Assembly: GCF_006539165.1 (NCBI RefSeq)
Contig: NZ_BJMM01000002.1
Location: 496,001-560,000, forward strand
DNA from: Streptomyces cacaoi
Lineage (GTDB): Bacteria > Actinomycetota > Actinomycetes > Streptomycetales > Streptomycetaceae
DNA: 64,000 nt
Direction of reading: 5' to 3'
This document shows, piece after piece, positions 1 to 8,398 of the stretch (position 1 is its first letter; every line of letters starts with the position of its first letter). The notes beneath the pieces were generated by a model. That model searched no databases. It had not been told where the DNA came from and worked only from the letters and a program-made list of their open reading frames with translations. A program made the translations under genes and the position numbers.

Positions 1-1
1 C

Positions 2-1558
2 GACGACGTCGCCGCTGTCGGCGCCGGATGGCGGCGCACGCACGACGACCTCCTCGCCCGCTGCCGGGCCCGCGGCAGGACCGAGCTGCTGTTCGGCGAC
101 CCGTCGCTGGTGGACGAGGTGCCCCGGCTGCTGGCACGGCTCGGGCCCGACGACGTCACGGCCGCGGCCTCGGGGCTCGACGGATCGCCGTGCGCGGTGC
201 TCGCCGTCGTACCCGGCGGCGGCCGGCCGGCCGCCGCGCCGCTCCCCGACGGGCTGCTCGGCTCCGGCCCGCCCGCGCCCGATCCGGCGCCCGCTCCGCT
301 CGACCCGGCGCCCGCCCCCGCCTGGCCTGCGCTCGGCACACGCCACGCGCCGTCCGTGCGGGGCCTGCGGGAGACGACGCTCGGCAACGGCCTGCGCGTG
401 ACGGCGGTCCGTGCCGGGCACGCCCCGCTCGTCGAGGCCCGGCTGCGCTTTCCCGACAGCGGCGCCCGCGCCGCCGACGAGGCCGTACTGGAGTCGGCCG
501 CCGCCCTGCTGCGCGCACGCTGCGCCGGCGGCCCGTGGTCCGTCCGCAGCGACGGGATCCGGCTGACCATGACGGGCAGCGCACCGGCCGACCGTACCGA
601 GCACCTGCTCGCGCAACTCCGCGCCGTCCTCGTCCCCCCGCTCGTCCCCCCGCTCGCCTCCCCGCTCGCCTCCCCGCCCGCGGCCCCCCGCCGCCCGCTG
701 CGGGCGCGCACGGAGAACGACCTGGCCTGGCACGTCCTCGCCGGGCGGACGCGGGGCGAAGCGGCAGCGGCGTGTGCTGTCCCGGACGGCGCCACCCTCG
801 TGGTGGTCGGCGACGCCGGGCCGGACGACGTGGCCGCCGCGGCCTCCCGGCTGCTGGGCCCGTGGCAGGCCGGACCGCGCCGGCGGACCGCACCGGACAC
901 CGCACCGCGGGCGGGCCTGCGCATCCTGCCGCCCGACGCGCACACCCCGGTGGCGTTCCTCGGCCTGTGCGCCCCCGACCCCACGCCCCACGCCGCGCCC
1001 GGGACGCCCACCGACGCCACCCGCGGCGAGGCCGCGCGCTTCCTCGCGGTCGGCGTGCTCGGCGGCCAGCCCGGCTCCCGCTTCGCCTCGCTGAGCGGGG
1101 CCGCCGGTGCGCCGCTCGCCGGGGGGTTCGCCCTCGCCGGCCGTGACGTCCTCTTCGGCGCCGGCCGCGTGCTCGTCTCCGCCGGGATGCCTCCCGGCAC
1201 GGTGCGGGACGGAGTGGCCGCCGTCTGCGGGCAGCTGCGGCTGTTGGCGGCCGACCCGCCGACCGCGGCCGAGGTCCGCCGCGTGGCCGAGTTCGGTGCC
1301 GGGCAGCTGAGCGGGGTCTTCGACTCCCAGGCGGCCCTCGCCGACCACCTGGTGCGGGCCGGCGCGCAGGGGCAGTCCGCGCGGACGCTGCTGGACCTGC
1401 CGCGGGCCCTGCGCGAGACCGGTGTCGAGGAGGTGGCCGAGGCCGCCCGACGGCTGTTCGGCGAGGCGCGGTTCACGGGAGTGCTGCGCGCCGGCGCCGA
1501 GGAGGCGGAGCAGGCGAGGCAGGCGGCGGCCGCCGTGTGCGGAGAGGTGACGGCATGA
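2..1558 (+). CDS. M16-like (insulinase-type) protein, 5' partial
   Basis: The reading frame is open from the first complete codon of the window, so the gene starts upstream. The first ~75 visible residues look like the end of one M16 domain. A new domain then begins with the M16-typical TTLGNGLRVTAV strand (near 372-407). No HxxEH zinc motif is seen in this half, so if the protein is a protease the catalytic half must lie upstream; the visible half would then be the substrate-clamping partner domain. A proline-rich repeat (VPPLVPPLASPLASP, near 630-680) sits in a linker. Its stop overlaps the start of the next glycosyltransferase by 4 nt, so the two are likely co-translated. M16 proteins process small peptides or sit in secretion/maturation systems, but the role here cannot be fixed from this fragment. 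Confidence 0.7.
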   Translation, partial: DDVAAVGAGWRRTHDDLLARCRARGRTELLFGDPSLVDEVPRLLARLGPDDVTAAASGLDGSPCAVLAVVPGGGRPAAAPLPDGLLGSGPPAPDPAPAPLDPAPAPAWPALGTRHAPSVRGLRETTLGNGLRVTAVRAGHAPLVEARLRFPDSGARAADEAVLESAAALLRARCAGGPWSVRSDGIRLTMTGSAPADRTEHLLAQLRAVLVPPLVPPLASPLASPPAAPRRPLRARTENDLAWHVLAGRTRGEAAAACAVPDGATLVVVGDAGPDDVAAAASRLLGPWQAGPRRRTAPDTAPRAGLRILPPDAHTPVAFLGLCAPDPTPHAAPGTPTDATRGEAARFLAVGVLGGQPGSRFASLSGAAGAPLAGGFALAGRDVLFGAGRVLVSAGMPPGTVRDGVAAVCGQLRLLAADPPTAAEVRRVAEFGAGQLSGVFDSQAALADHLVRAGAQGQSARTLLDLPRALRETGVEEVAEAARRLFGEARFTGVLRAGAEEAEQARQAAAAVCGEVTA

Positions 1559-2634
1559 CGGGAACCGAGGTACTGCGCGAGGCCACCGGCAGCCGCAGGC
1601 CGCGCATCGACATCATCTGCCCGACCTACAACCGCTCGACGGCGATCCGGCCGACGCTCACCGGCGTCCTGGAGCAGAGCGTCGGCGACTGGCGGCTCCT
1701 CGTCGTGTCGGACGCCTCCAGCGACGACACCGAGGACGTGGTGCTCGGCTGCCGCGATCCCCGGATCGCCCTGCTGCGCAGCGAGCGCCACGGCCATCCC
1801 GGCGGTCCACGGAACGTGGGCCTCGCCCACGCCCGCGCCCCGTACATCGCCTACCTCGACCACGACGACCTATGGGAGCCGCACCATCTGCGCACGCTGC
1901 TGGAGCAGTTGGAGCGCGGAGCCGAGATCGTGGCCACCGGCGCCACCTACATCGACCACGAGGGGCGGGAGACCGGCCGCACCGAGCCCGCCGACATGGT
2001 CTGGCACCCGGATCTACAGGCGGTCTACGCGCTGTTCGAGCCGGCCAGGGTCGGACACGTGCGCGGCGTCGTCGAGTCCGTCGGCGGCTGGACGACGGAC
2101 ACCGCCGGCTTCGAGGACTGGGACCTGTGGTGGCGCCTGGGCGAGGCGGGCCACGCCTTCCAGCCGGTCCTGGAGCGCACCGCGGTCATCTACCGGGGCA
2201 GCGACACCCGTACCGAATCGGTACGCGCCCGCTACGCGATCCCGGTCGGCCGCACCGACAGCGAGGACGCCGCACGCGGCTGCCTCGACGCGCTGGCCGA
2301 CGACGGCACCCGCGACCGGCTCGCCGCCCTGTACGCGGCCGACTTCGCCGACTGGTGGGACGCCCTGGCGCGCGACGACCGGTTCCGTACGGCCCCCGGA
2401 ACGGCCCGTGCCGAGGTGCTCGGCGCGCTGCGCGAGCGGTCGGACGGGGCGCGGACCCATGTGTTCACACAACTGCGGCACGCGCGCCGCCGCGACGGCC
2501 ATCTGCTCTACGACCCGGCCTGGTGCACCTCGAAGGACCAGGCGGCACGGATGAGCGCCGTCATGCGGGACCGGGACGTGAGGCAGCGGGAGTTCCTGCA
2601 CGGGCTGCTCGCCCGGGGCGCCTCCGGCGGCTGA
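1555..2634 (+). CDS. Family 2 glycosyltransferase
   Basis: A 359-residue protein with the GT-A (GT2) N-terminal signature: IDIICPTYNRS near residue 20, a DASSDDT segment, and the metal-site region YLDHDDLW near residue 100. It probably transfers a sugar from an NDP-sugar in the cytoplasm; neither donor nor acceptor can be read. I chose ATG 1555, which overlaps the upstream TGA (ATGA) and follows GGAGAGG at 1541-1547. A GTG at 1537 would extend it by six residues but would place the ribosome site inside the gene. Coupling to an M16-like protein is unusual and suggests a joint job, for example modification and processing of a peptide or surface polymer (inference). Confidence 0.85.
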   Translation: MTGTEVLREATGSRRPRIDIICPTYNRSTAIRPTLTGVLEQSVGDWRLLVVSDASSDDTEDVVLGCRDPRIALLRSERHGHPGGPRNVGLAHARAPYIAYLDHDDLWEPHHLRTLLEQLERGAEIVATGATYIDHEGRETGRTEPADMVWHPDLQAVYALFEPARVGHVRGVVESVGGWTTDTAGFEDWDLWWRLGEAGHAFQPVLERTAVIYRGSDTRTESVRARYAIPVGRTDSEDAARGCLDALADDGTRDRLAALYAADFADWWDALARDDRFRTAPGTARAEVLGALRERSDGARTHVFTQLRHARRRDGHLLYDPAWCTSKDQAARMSAVMRDRDVRQREFLHGLLARGASGG

Positions 2635-2988
2635 CGGGCTACCGGGGCCGCCAGATCAGCGTGACCACCCGTGCCGCGGCAGAGATCGCCTCCACGGTCG
2701 GCCGGGGGAAGCGGCGCGCGGAGCGGGGCCGGGCGCGGCCGTGTGCCGTGCCGCTTCGCCGTGCCCGGTCGGTGCTGTGGGCCATGGACGTGCTACCTCC
2801 GAGAAGACGCCGCCGGGTCCGGCGGGACCGTGCCTGCCCCCGAAGCCTCCCGCCGCGGCGGTCCCGGGGGGATACCCGAACGGGCCCGCCGGCCGGGCAC
2901 CCCGGCGCTGTCGATAGCAACCTCTAGATGGAATGTAGTAGGTGTGCTATCTCTAGAAGTAGACCTGAGACGAGGGGGAAGGTGTCGT
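2635..2988. other. 354-nt intergenic region
   Basis: I see no convincing gene here; a 93-codon minus-strand frame (2639-2920) has no family features and no ribosome site. The right end holds a relatively AT-rich stretch (2911-2970) that probably carries the promoter of the following ABC-transporter operon. Confidence 0.5.
2922..2957 (+). promoter_or_regulatory. Paired TCTAGA sites before the ABC/XRE operon
   Basis: The 7-mer CTCTAGA occurs at 2922-2928 and again at 2951-2957, 29 bp apart, in an AT-rich island otherwise rare in this window. TCTAGA is a perfect palindrome, so each copy could be half of a two-dimer operator on one helix face. The second copy lies about 30 nt before the ATG at 2989. 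The operon encodes its own XRE repressor-type protein, a natural candidate ligand (inference). Confidence 0.45.
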
Positions 2989-3966
2989 ATGGCGGTGCAG
3001 AACAACCTTCGACGGCCGAGTGAGCGCCCGCCCGAAGCGCCGGAGCGCGAACCGGCGGTCGACGTACGCGGCCTGCGGATGCGCTACGGGACGCACGACG
3101 TCCTCAACGGCGTGGACCTCCGGGTCGAGCAGGGCGAGGTGCTGGTGCTCCTCGGGCCCAACGGCGCGGGCAAGACCACCACCGTCGAGATCCTCGAAGG
3201 CTTCCGCGGCAGATCGTCCGGCGAGGTGTCCGTGCTGGGCGTCGACCCGGACCGGGGCAACGAGGCGTGGCGGGCCCGGCTGGGCGTGGTCCTGCAATCC
3301 TGGCGCGACCACGCGAAATGGCGGGTACGGGAACTCCTCGCGCACTTCGCCGCCCACTACGCCCCGTACGGCACACCGGAGCGCCCCCGCCCCCGCGACG
3401 TGGACGAACTCCTCGAAACCGTCGGGCTCACCGAGCAGGCGGACGCCAAGGTGGGCTCGCTCTCCGGTGGCCAGCGGCGGCGCATGGACGTCGCCGTCGG
3501 GATCGTCGGCCGCCCCGAGCTGCTGTTCCTCGACGAACCCACCGCGGGCTTCGACCCGGTGGCGCGGCGGGACTTCCACGCGCTGGTGCAGCGCCTCGCG
3601 GGCGAGGAGGGCACCACGATCCTCCTCACCACCCACGACCTCGACGAGGCCGAGAAGCTGGCCGACCGCATCCTGATCCTCTCCGGCGGCACGATCGTCG
3701 CCGGCGGCAGCCCCGCCGCACTGGCCGCCCAGCTGGAGAGCGACGCCGAGGTGCGCTGGACCCACCGCGGCGAGCGGCAGGTGACCTTCACCCCGGACGG
3801 CACCGGCTTCGCCCGGAAGCTGTTCGAGCGTCACGGCGAGGAGATCGAGGACCTCCAGGTCCGCAGGCCCGGCCTGGAGGAGGTCTATCTGGAGATGGTG
3901 CGGCTGCACGAATCCGGCCGGGCCGAAGAGGCCGCGGGCAGCATCCCCCTGAGGAGGCAGCAGTGA
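2989..3966 (+). CDS. ABC transporter ATP-binding protein
   Basis: A 325-residue nucleotide-binding subunit, probably powering the membrane protein encoded next. It shows Walker A GPNGAGKT (near residue 60), a Q-loop in VVLQSW, the signature LSGGQ, Walker B LLFLDEPT and the switch histidine in TTHD. The last ~90 residues form a DrrA/CcmA-like C-terminal extension. ATG 2989 is preceded by GAGGGGGAAGG (2972-2982); longer in-frame starts upstream lack a ribosome site and would run through the promoter. It opens a four-gene operon with 4- to 8-nt overlaps. Such ATPase/ABC-2 permease pairs usually export drugs, lipids or peptides; the substrate is unknown. Confidence 0.93.
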   Translation: MAVQNNLRRPSERPPEAPEREPAVDVRGLRMRYGTHDVLNGVDLRVEQGEVLVLLGPNGAGKTTTVEILEGFRGRSSGEVSVLGVDPDRGNEAWRARLGVVLQSWRDHAKWRVRELLAHFAAHYAPYGTPERPRPRDVDELLETVGLTEQADAKVGSLSGGQRRRMDVAVGIVGRPELLFLDEPTAGFDPVARRDFHALVQRLAGEEGTTILLTTHDLDEAEKLADRILILSGGTIVAGGSPAALAAQLESDAEVRWTHRGERQVTFTPDGTGFARKLFERHGEEIEDLQVRRPGLEEVYLEMVRLHESGRAEEAAGSIPLRRQQ

Positions 3967-4823
3967 GCGCGGACACGCGTACGGCCCAGACCCTCCGCCT
4001 CGGCGCGGAGCGCGGGTGGCGGGAGTTCAGAGGACTGCTCGCCAGCGGCAACGAACTCTTCAGCGCCGTCGTCATGTCGCTGGCCTTCGTCCTCGTCGTG
4101 TTCTTCCAGCGGAACGAGACCCTGGAGGACACCGGGATCAGCACGGCCACGGCCGCCCTGCCGGGCATCGTGGCGATGATGCTCGTCTACAACGGGCTCG
4201 TCGGCACCGCCACGTATCTGACGACGGAACGCGAGGACGGCACGCTGCTGCGCGCCAAGGCGCTGCCCGGCGGAATCGCCTCCTATCTGTGGGGCAAGAC
4301 GGTCTTCATGCTGCTGAACACGCTGCTGTCCGTCGTGCTCGTCCTCGTCGCCGGACTGCTGCTGTTCGACGGCGTCGCGGACGGCCTCGCCGACGGCGGC
4401 CCGCAGATGCTCGGCATGATGGTGCTCGGCCTCGCCGCGTGCCTGCCCATCGGCGCGATCCTCGGCACCTGCTTCGACAATCCGCGCACCGCGATCGGCT
4501 CTTTGATGATCCCCTTCATGGGGCTGACGGTGATCTCCGGCGTGCTCATGCCGGTGTCCTGGATGCCGGACTGGGTGCAGACGCTGGTGCAGTTCACCCC
4601 GCTGTACTGGCTCGGCCTCGGCATGCGGGCCGCCATGCTGCCGGACACGATGCTGGCCCTGGAGATCGGCGGGAGCTGGCGGGTGCCCGAGACCCTCGGA
4701 GTCCTGGCCCTGTGGGCCGTGGCAGGCTTCGCCCTCGCGCTCGTCCTGCTGCGGCGGATGACGCGTACGGTCAACGGAGCCACCCTGGACGAATCGAGAC
4801 TGAAGGCGATGCAGCGTGTCTGA
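3963..4823 (+). CDS. ABC-2 type transporter permease
   Basis: A 286-residue integral membrane protein with about six hydrophobic helices and the ABC-2 family look: an N-terminal cytoplasmic stretch, then a TTEREDGTL turn (near residue 85), and a late GVLMPVSWMPDWVQ segment before the final helices. It starts at GTG 3963, overlapping the ATPase stop (GTGA), with GAGGAGG at 3951-3957 as ribosome site. It should form the membrane channel for the ATPase encoded upstream. The next gene (XRE regulator) overlaps it by 8 nt. Confidence 0.9.
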   Translation: MSADTRTAQTLRLGAERGWREFRGLLASGNELFSAVVMSLAFVLVVFFQRNETLEDTGISTATAALPGIVAMMLVYNGLVGTATYLTTEREDGTLLRAKALPGGIASYLWGKTVFMLLNTLLSVVLVLVAGLLLFDGVADGLADGGPQMLGMMVLGLAACLPIGAILGTCFDNPRTAIGSLMIPFMGLTVISGVLMPVSWMPDWVQTLVQFTPLYWLGLGMRAAMLPDTMLALEIGGSWRVPETLGVLALWAVAGFALALVLLRRMTRTVNGATLDESRLKAMQRV

Positions 4824-5148
4824 CGGTGCGGAATCACCGACGGGAAAGAAGGTGCGCAAGGCGGGCAAGGCGAGCAAACCGGGTCAGCCGGGCCGGGGCG
4901 CCGCGACCGGGGACAAGTCCTCGGAGCGCATCTACAACAGAATCGCGCTCATGCGCATCGAACGGGGCATCTCCCGGCGGCAGTTGGCCGACGCGCTCGA
5001 TGTCCATTACCAGACCGTGGGCTATCTGGAGCGGGGCGAGTACAGCCCGAGCCTGCATCTGGCGCTGCGGATCGCCGCGTACTACGGCACCTCGGTGGAG
5101 TCGGTCTTCGCGCTGGAGCCGTTCCCCAGAATCGGAAGTGAGGAGTGA
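4816..5148 (+). CDS. XRE-family helix-turn-helix regulator
   Basis: A 110-residue protein with a basic, low-complexity N-terminal tail of ~35 residues followed by one HTH_3 domain: RIALMRIERGISRRQLADAL, then VHYQTVGYLERGEYSPSL, then the LALRIAAYY helix. It is probably a DNA-binding repressor or modulator of its own transporter operon. GTG 4816 overlaps the permease stop by 8 nt, so it depends on translation of the permease. The next gene's GTG overlaps its stop. The Lys-rich tail (KKVRKAGKASK) is a possible DNA or membrane contact region. Confidence 0.88.
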   Translation: MSDGAESPTGKKVRKAGKASKPGQPGRGAATGDKSSERIYNRIALMRIERGISRRQLADALDVHYQTVGYLERGEYSPSLHLALRIAAYYGTSVESVFALEPFPRIGSEE

Positions 5149-5702
5149 CGCGCGTGACGCCGGAGAACGCCGTCGGAGGCCGGGACGGAGAACGGGACGG
5201 CCGGCAGGACAGGCTGCGGGCCAAGGTCGAGTCGGAGAAGGTGCGCAGGCGGTGGATGTCCCGGCGCCGCCGGCGTCCGCTCGTCGTCGCCGAGGCGGTG
5301 TCCGCCGTGCTCTTCGCCGGCGGCATCCGGCTGCTGGCGGGCGGGGAGAACCGGCTCGTCGGCCTGCTCGTGGTCGTCGTCACCGGCGGGCTGCTCGCGG
5401 TGGTGGGCACCCAGATCGGCCTCGCCAGCCGCTTCCGCTCCGACTACCACGACCTGGACGAACGCCAGCGCGCCGAGCAGGCCCGTGCCCGGCTGCTGGG
5501 CGACCGTGTGACCAACGTGGCCCTCGCCGTCGCCTTCGTGGCCGCCCTCCTGCTGAGCGGCCTCACCGACGAGGTGGACATGGCCGCCGTACCCCCGGCC
5601 GCCTTCCTGCTGCTGGCCCTGAACGTCTTCTTCCCGGCCGCCTGGCTGACCTGGACCCAGCCGGCCGAGAGCGACGACGAGCCGGGCGAGGAGGAGTTCT
5701 GA
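5145..5702 (+). CDS. Small integral membrane protein (unknown)
   Basis: A 185-residue protein with a charged N-terminus (many Arg, residues 1-45) and four probable membrane helices arranged as two pairs, separated by a hydrophilic YHDLDERQRAEQARARLLGDRV segment (residues ~95-118). Its acidic tail ends in GEEEF. The GTG at 5145 overlaps the XRE stop; a second GTG at 5154 follows GAGGAG and may be the true start. As last gene of the ABC/XRE operon it may be a sensor or accessory subunit (inference). I recognise no family with certainty. Confidence 0.8.
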   Translation: MTRVTPENAVGGRDGERDGRQDRLRAKVESEKVRRRWMSRRRRRPLVVAEAVSAVLFAGGIRLLAGGENRLVGLLVVVVTGGLLAVVGTQIGLASRFRSDYHDLDERQRAEQARARLLGDRVTNVALAVAFVAALLLSGLTDEVDMAAVPPAAFLLLALNVFFPAAWLTWTQPAESDDEPGEEEF

Positions 5703-5793
5703 GAGGGGAGCCATCGAGGCGGACGGCCACGGAAGTGCCCGCCCCGGCCCGGGTGTTCGCGGACGACCCCGCCGCCCCGCGCGGCGCTCCCGT

Positions 5794-6411
5794 TCACCCG
5801 GGTCGCTCCGGCGGGTAGAACAGCCGGAGGAACTCCTCCAGCGCCGCGTCGACTCCGGCGCGGTCGCCGGTGGCGAGCAGATCGAGCAGCAGGCCGCGGA
5901 CGGTGGCGAGTCCCAGTCTCGCGCGGTTGCGGGCCGTGCCGGCGTCCGCGCCCGCGGCGACCTCGGCGGCCACGAGCGGCTCCAGCCAGTCCGCCACGAT
6001 CCCGTCCAGGACCCGGACGGCCTCGGGGCGCCCCCGGAGCGCGTATCCGCAGATCTCGAAGAAGAGCCGCTCCCGTCCGGCCAGCCGCGGGTCGGACAGC
6101 TCCCGCCAGAGGAGCCGCGCGACCTCGGCGGGGGAGCGGCCCGGTTCCGCGTGCAGCCGGGACAGCAGCTCGCGCTGGCGCCGCTCCGACCGCCGGACGA
6201 CCTCGACGAGCAGCTGCTCCCTGGTGCCGAAGTAGTGGATGAGCATCCGGTGGCTGACGCCGATCGCGGCACCGAGACGGCGCAGGCTCAGATCCCCGAT
6301 GCCGTGCGCCGTGACATGGTCGACGGCCGCTTCCACCAGTTCCGCGCGTCGGTTCCCGTCCGTACCGCGCGCGGTCGCGCCGGAAGGCCGCGGGTTCTCC
6401 GGATTCACCAT
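5794..6411 (-). CDS. TetR-family transcriptional regulator
   Basis: A 205-residue repressor-type protein. The N-terminal HTH is clear (RRAELVEAAVDHVTAHGIGDLSL, then RRLGAAIGVSHRMLIHYFGT, residues ~18-62), and the C-terminal half is an all-helical ligand domain. ATG 6411 gives the normal spacing to the HTH; an upstream frame extension to 6495 would read through the operators and is rejected. It faces a SRPBCC gene, and two 14-bp palindromes lie in the 46-nt gap. This arrangement predicts that it represses both itself and its neighbour, with release by a small ligand the SRPBCC protein may also bind. Confidence 0.9.
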   Translation of the reverse strand: MVNPENPRPSGATARGTDGNRRAELVEAAVDHVTAHGIGDLSLRRLGAAIGVSHRMLIHYFGTREQLLVEVVRRSERRQRELLSRLHAEPGRSPAEVARLLWRELSDPRLAGRERLFFEICGYALRGRPEAVRVLDGIVADWLEPLVAAEVAAGADAGTARNRARLGLATVRGLLLDLLATGDRAGVDAALEEFLRLFYPPERPG

Positions 6412-6420
6412 CGAGGGAGC

Positions 6421-6457
6421 GTACCAAGTGGTACACGACGTCTGTACCGTCTGGTAC
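6421..6457. promoter_or_regulatory. Double palindromic TetR operator
   Basis: Two perfect 14-bp palindromes lie in the divergent gap: GTACCAAGTGGTAC (6421-6434) and GTACCGTCTGGTAC (6444-6457). They share GTACC/GGTAC arms and are 23 bp apart centre to centre, about two helical turns. The right copy ends one base before the ATG of the SRPBCC gene, so a bound repressor would cover the transcription and translation start. Confidence 0.8.
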
Positions 6458-6922
6458 ATGAGACCTGTCACCGTAGCGATCGATGTTCCGCACACGCCCG
6501 CTCAGATCTACGACTTCCTCGACGTCATGGCACACCACGAGCGCTTCACCGACCACTACCTGACCAACTGGCGCTACAGCGGACCCGGCCGGGGCACGGG
6601 AGCGTGCGCCACGGTCACCGCCGCACTGGGCGGAACCAGGACCGACGTCACCATCGAGGTCGTCGAGGCCGAGGCGCCCCGGCGCATCGTCGAGCGGAAC
6701 GTCAGCGCCGGCGGCCGGCGCCGGGCGCACGGCACCTACACCATCGAACCGCTGGAGACCGGGCGGAGCCGCGTCTCGTTCACCTACTCCTGGCTGCGCG
6801 CCCCGCTCGCCGACCGGCTGCTGGCGCCGTTCGTCCGGGGTGCGATGCGGAACGCCAACCGCACGGTCATGCGACGTCTGGCCGAGGAGCTGGCCCGCCA
6901 CGCGACCGGTGGCGGGAGCTGA
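6458..6922 (+). CDS. SRPBCC (START/polyketide-cyclase-like) protein
   Basis: A 154-residue single-domain protein with the SRPBCC layout: starting strand VTVAIDVPHTPAQIYDFL, long beta-sheet region, and a final helix (FVRGAMRNANRTVMRRLAEEL). These proteins bind hydrophobic ligands in a helix-grip pocket. ATG 6458 directly abuts the second operator and there is no room for a normal ribosome site, so the mRNA may be leaderless. Its divergent TetR partner suggests induction by a lipid-like or aromatic compound (inference). Confidence 0.85.
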   Translation: MRPVTVAIDVPHTPAQIYDFLDVMAHHERFTDHYLTNWRYSGPGRGTGACATVTAALGGTRTDVTIEVVEAEAPRRIVERNVSAGGRRRAHGTYTIEPLETGRSRVSFTYSWLRAPLADRLLAPFVRGAMRNANRTVMRRLAEELARHATGGGS

Positions 6923-7064
6923 CACCGCCCGGCGGGGAAGCGGGCCCATGGCCTGTTACAGAGTGCGGACAAGAACCCGTGAACAAACCCGTGCCGCTTG
7001 TCATCACAGTGAACGTACCGGGCGGAGAAAACGCCCCGGGACCGACACCGCACGACGTACGGGA

Positions 7065-7101
7065 TGACATCTCGCCTCGTCGCTGTGGTGGCGGGATGTC
7101 A
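7065..7101 (+). promoter_or_regulatory. Leader hairpin before the GT4 gene
   Basis: TGACATCTCGCC (7065-7076) pairs with GGCGGGATGTCA (7090-7101) over 12 positions, one of them a G-T wobble, around a 13-nt loop. It ends about 32 nt before the ribosome site of the glycosyltransferase and has no T-tract. It could be an attenuator-like leader element, an RNA-stability hairpin or a DNA operator; nothing decides between these. Confidence 0.45.
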
Positions 7102-7144
7102 GCTGTCGGTCGGGCATGTGCCTTTTTGACGAGTGGGAGGGGAT

Positions 7145-8398
7145 ATGCACATCTCTTTCTTGATCTTCAGTGCGTACGGGATGGGGGGAACCGTCCGTAC
7201 CACCTTCAATCTGGCGCAGGCGCTGGCCGAGCAGCACGAGGTGGAGGTCGTGTCCGTCTTCCGGTACCGGGACAAGCCGTTCTTCGAACCGGGCAACGGT
7301 GTGCGGCTGCGGTCGCTGGTCGACATGCGGCGGCACAGACCGGGCTACCAGGGCGACGATCCCGAACACGCCCTCCCCGCCACCGTCTTCCCCGCGGCCG
7401 ACGGCAACTACAAGCAGCACAGCGCGCTGACGGACCGCCTGATAGGTGAACACCTGGCCACCACCGAGGCCGACGTCGTCATCGGCACCCGGCCCGGACT
7501 CAATGTGCACGTCGCCCGGCAGACGCGCCGCGGCCCCGTGCGCCTGGGCCAGGAACACCTCACGCTGGCCACCCACTCCGCACGGCTGAAGCGGGTGCTG
7601 CGCAGCAACTACCCCCGGCTGGACGCCGTCACCACGGTGACCGAGGCCGACGCCCGGGACTACCGCAAGCACATGTGGCTGCCCGGTGTGCACGTCCAGT
7701 CCCTGCCCAACAGCGTGCCCGAGCCGGCCGTCAGCCCCGCCGACGGCAGCGGCAAATGGGTCGTCGCCGCCGGCCGGCTCGCCCCGGCCAAGCGCTACGA
7801 CGTGCTCGTACGCGCCTTCGCCGAGGTCGTCAGCGAGCGCCCCGACTGGGGGCTGCGCATCTACGGCCACGGCCGTGAGGAAGGCAAGCTGCGCAAGCTC
7901 ATCGACGAACTGGGCCTCTACAACCACGTGTTCCTGATGGGCTCGGCCAACCCCATCGAGGCGGAGTGGGTGAAGGGCGCGATCTGCGCGGTCACCTCCA
8001 GCCTCGAATCCTTCGGGATGACCATCGTCGAGGCCATGCGGTGCGGGCTCCCGGTCGTGGCCACCGACTGCCCGCACGGGCCCAAGGAGATCATCCGCGA
8101 CGGCGAGGACGGCCTCCTGGTGCCCACCGGCGATGTGCGCGCCATCTCCGGTGCGCTGCTGCGCCTCATCGACGACGAGGGCCTCCGGACGCGGATGGGC
8201 AAGGCCGCGCTCACCGCGTCGGCGCGGTTCGACCCCGCGGAGGTGGCCGCCCGCTACGAGGAACTGCTGACCTCGCTGGTGAACCACCGGCCCGGCGCGG
8301 TCCACCGGGCGCGCGGCAATCTGCTCGGCGGAGCGTACGCGGCCAAGGACAGGATCCGGCAGGGAGTCAGCCACGCGCTGGAAGGAGCACGGTCATGA
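7145..8398 (+). CDS. Family 4 (GT-B) glycosyltransferase
   Basis: A 417-residue retaining glycosyltransferase: N-terminal GT-B domain with the glycine-rich start ISFLIFSAYGMGGTVRTTF, and C-terminal GT4 domain with VVAAGRLAPAKRYDVLVRAF and the E-x7-E motif ESFGMTIVE near residue 290. It would transfer a sugar from an NDP-sugar to a glycan or lipid acceptor at the inner membrane face. ATG 7145 follows GGGAGGGG; the GTG at 7133 overlaps that site. Its stop overlaps the start of the next gene (ATGA), so the two proteins probably act together, for example in wall-polymer synthesis. Confidence 0.9.
   Translation: MHISFLIFSAYGMGGTVRTTFNLAQALAEQHEVEVVSVFRYRDKPFFEPGNGVRLRSLVDMRRHRPGYQGDDPEHALPATVFPAADGNYKQHSALTDRLIGEHLATTEADVVIGTRPGLNVHVARQTRRGPVRLGQEHLTLATHSARLKRVLRSNYPRLDAVTTVTEADARDYRKHMWLPGVHVQSLPNSVPEPAVSPADGSGKWVVAAGRLAPAKRYDVLVRAFAEVVSERPDWGLRIYGHGREEGKLRKLIDELGLYNHVFLMGSANPIEAEWVKGAICAVTSSLESFGMTIVEAMRCGLPVVATDCPHGPKEIIRDGEDGLLVPTGDVRAISGALLRLIDDEGLRTRMGKAALTASARFDPAEVAARYEELLTSLVNHRPGAVHRARGNLLGGAYAAKDRIRQGVSHALEGARS

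Noticed and set aside
630..683. Short tandem repeat in the M16-like gene as a mobile or regulatory element
   Set aside because: It is in frame and encodes a Pro/Leu-rich linker (VPPLVPPLASPLASP), so slippage within a coding linker explains it.
2639..2920. 93-codon minus-strand frame in the 2635-2988 gap
   Set aside because: It has no ribosome site, Arg-rich composition and no family features, and it would run into the region used as promoter.
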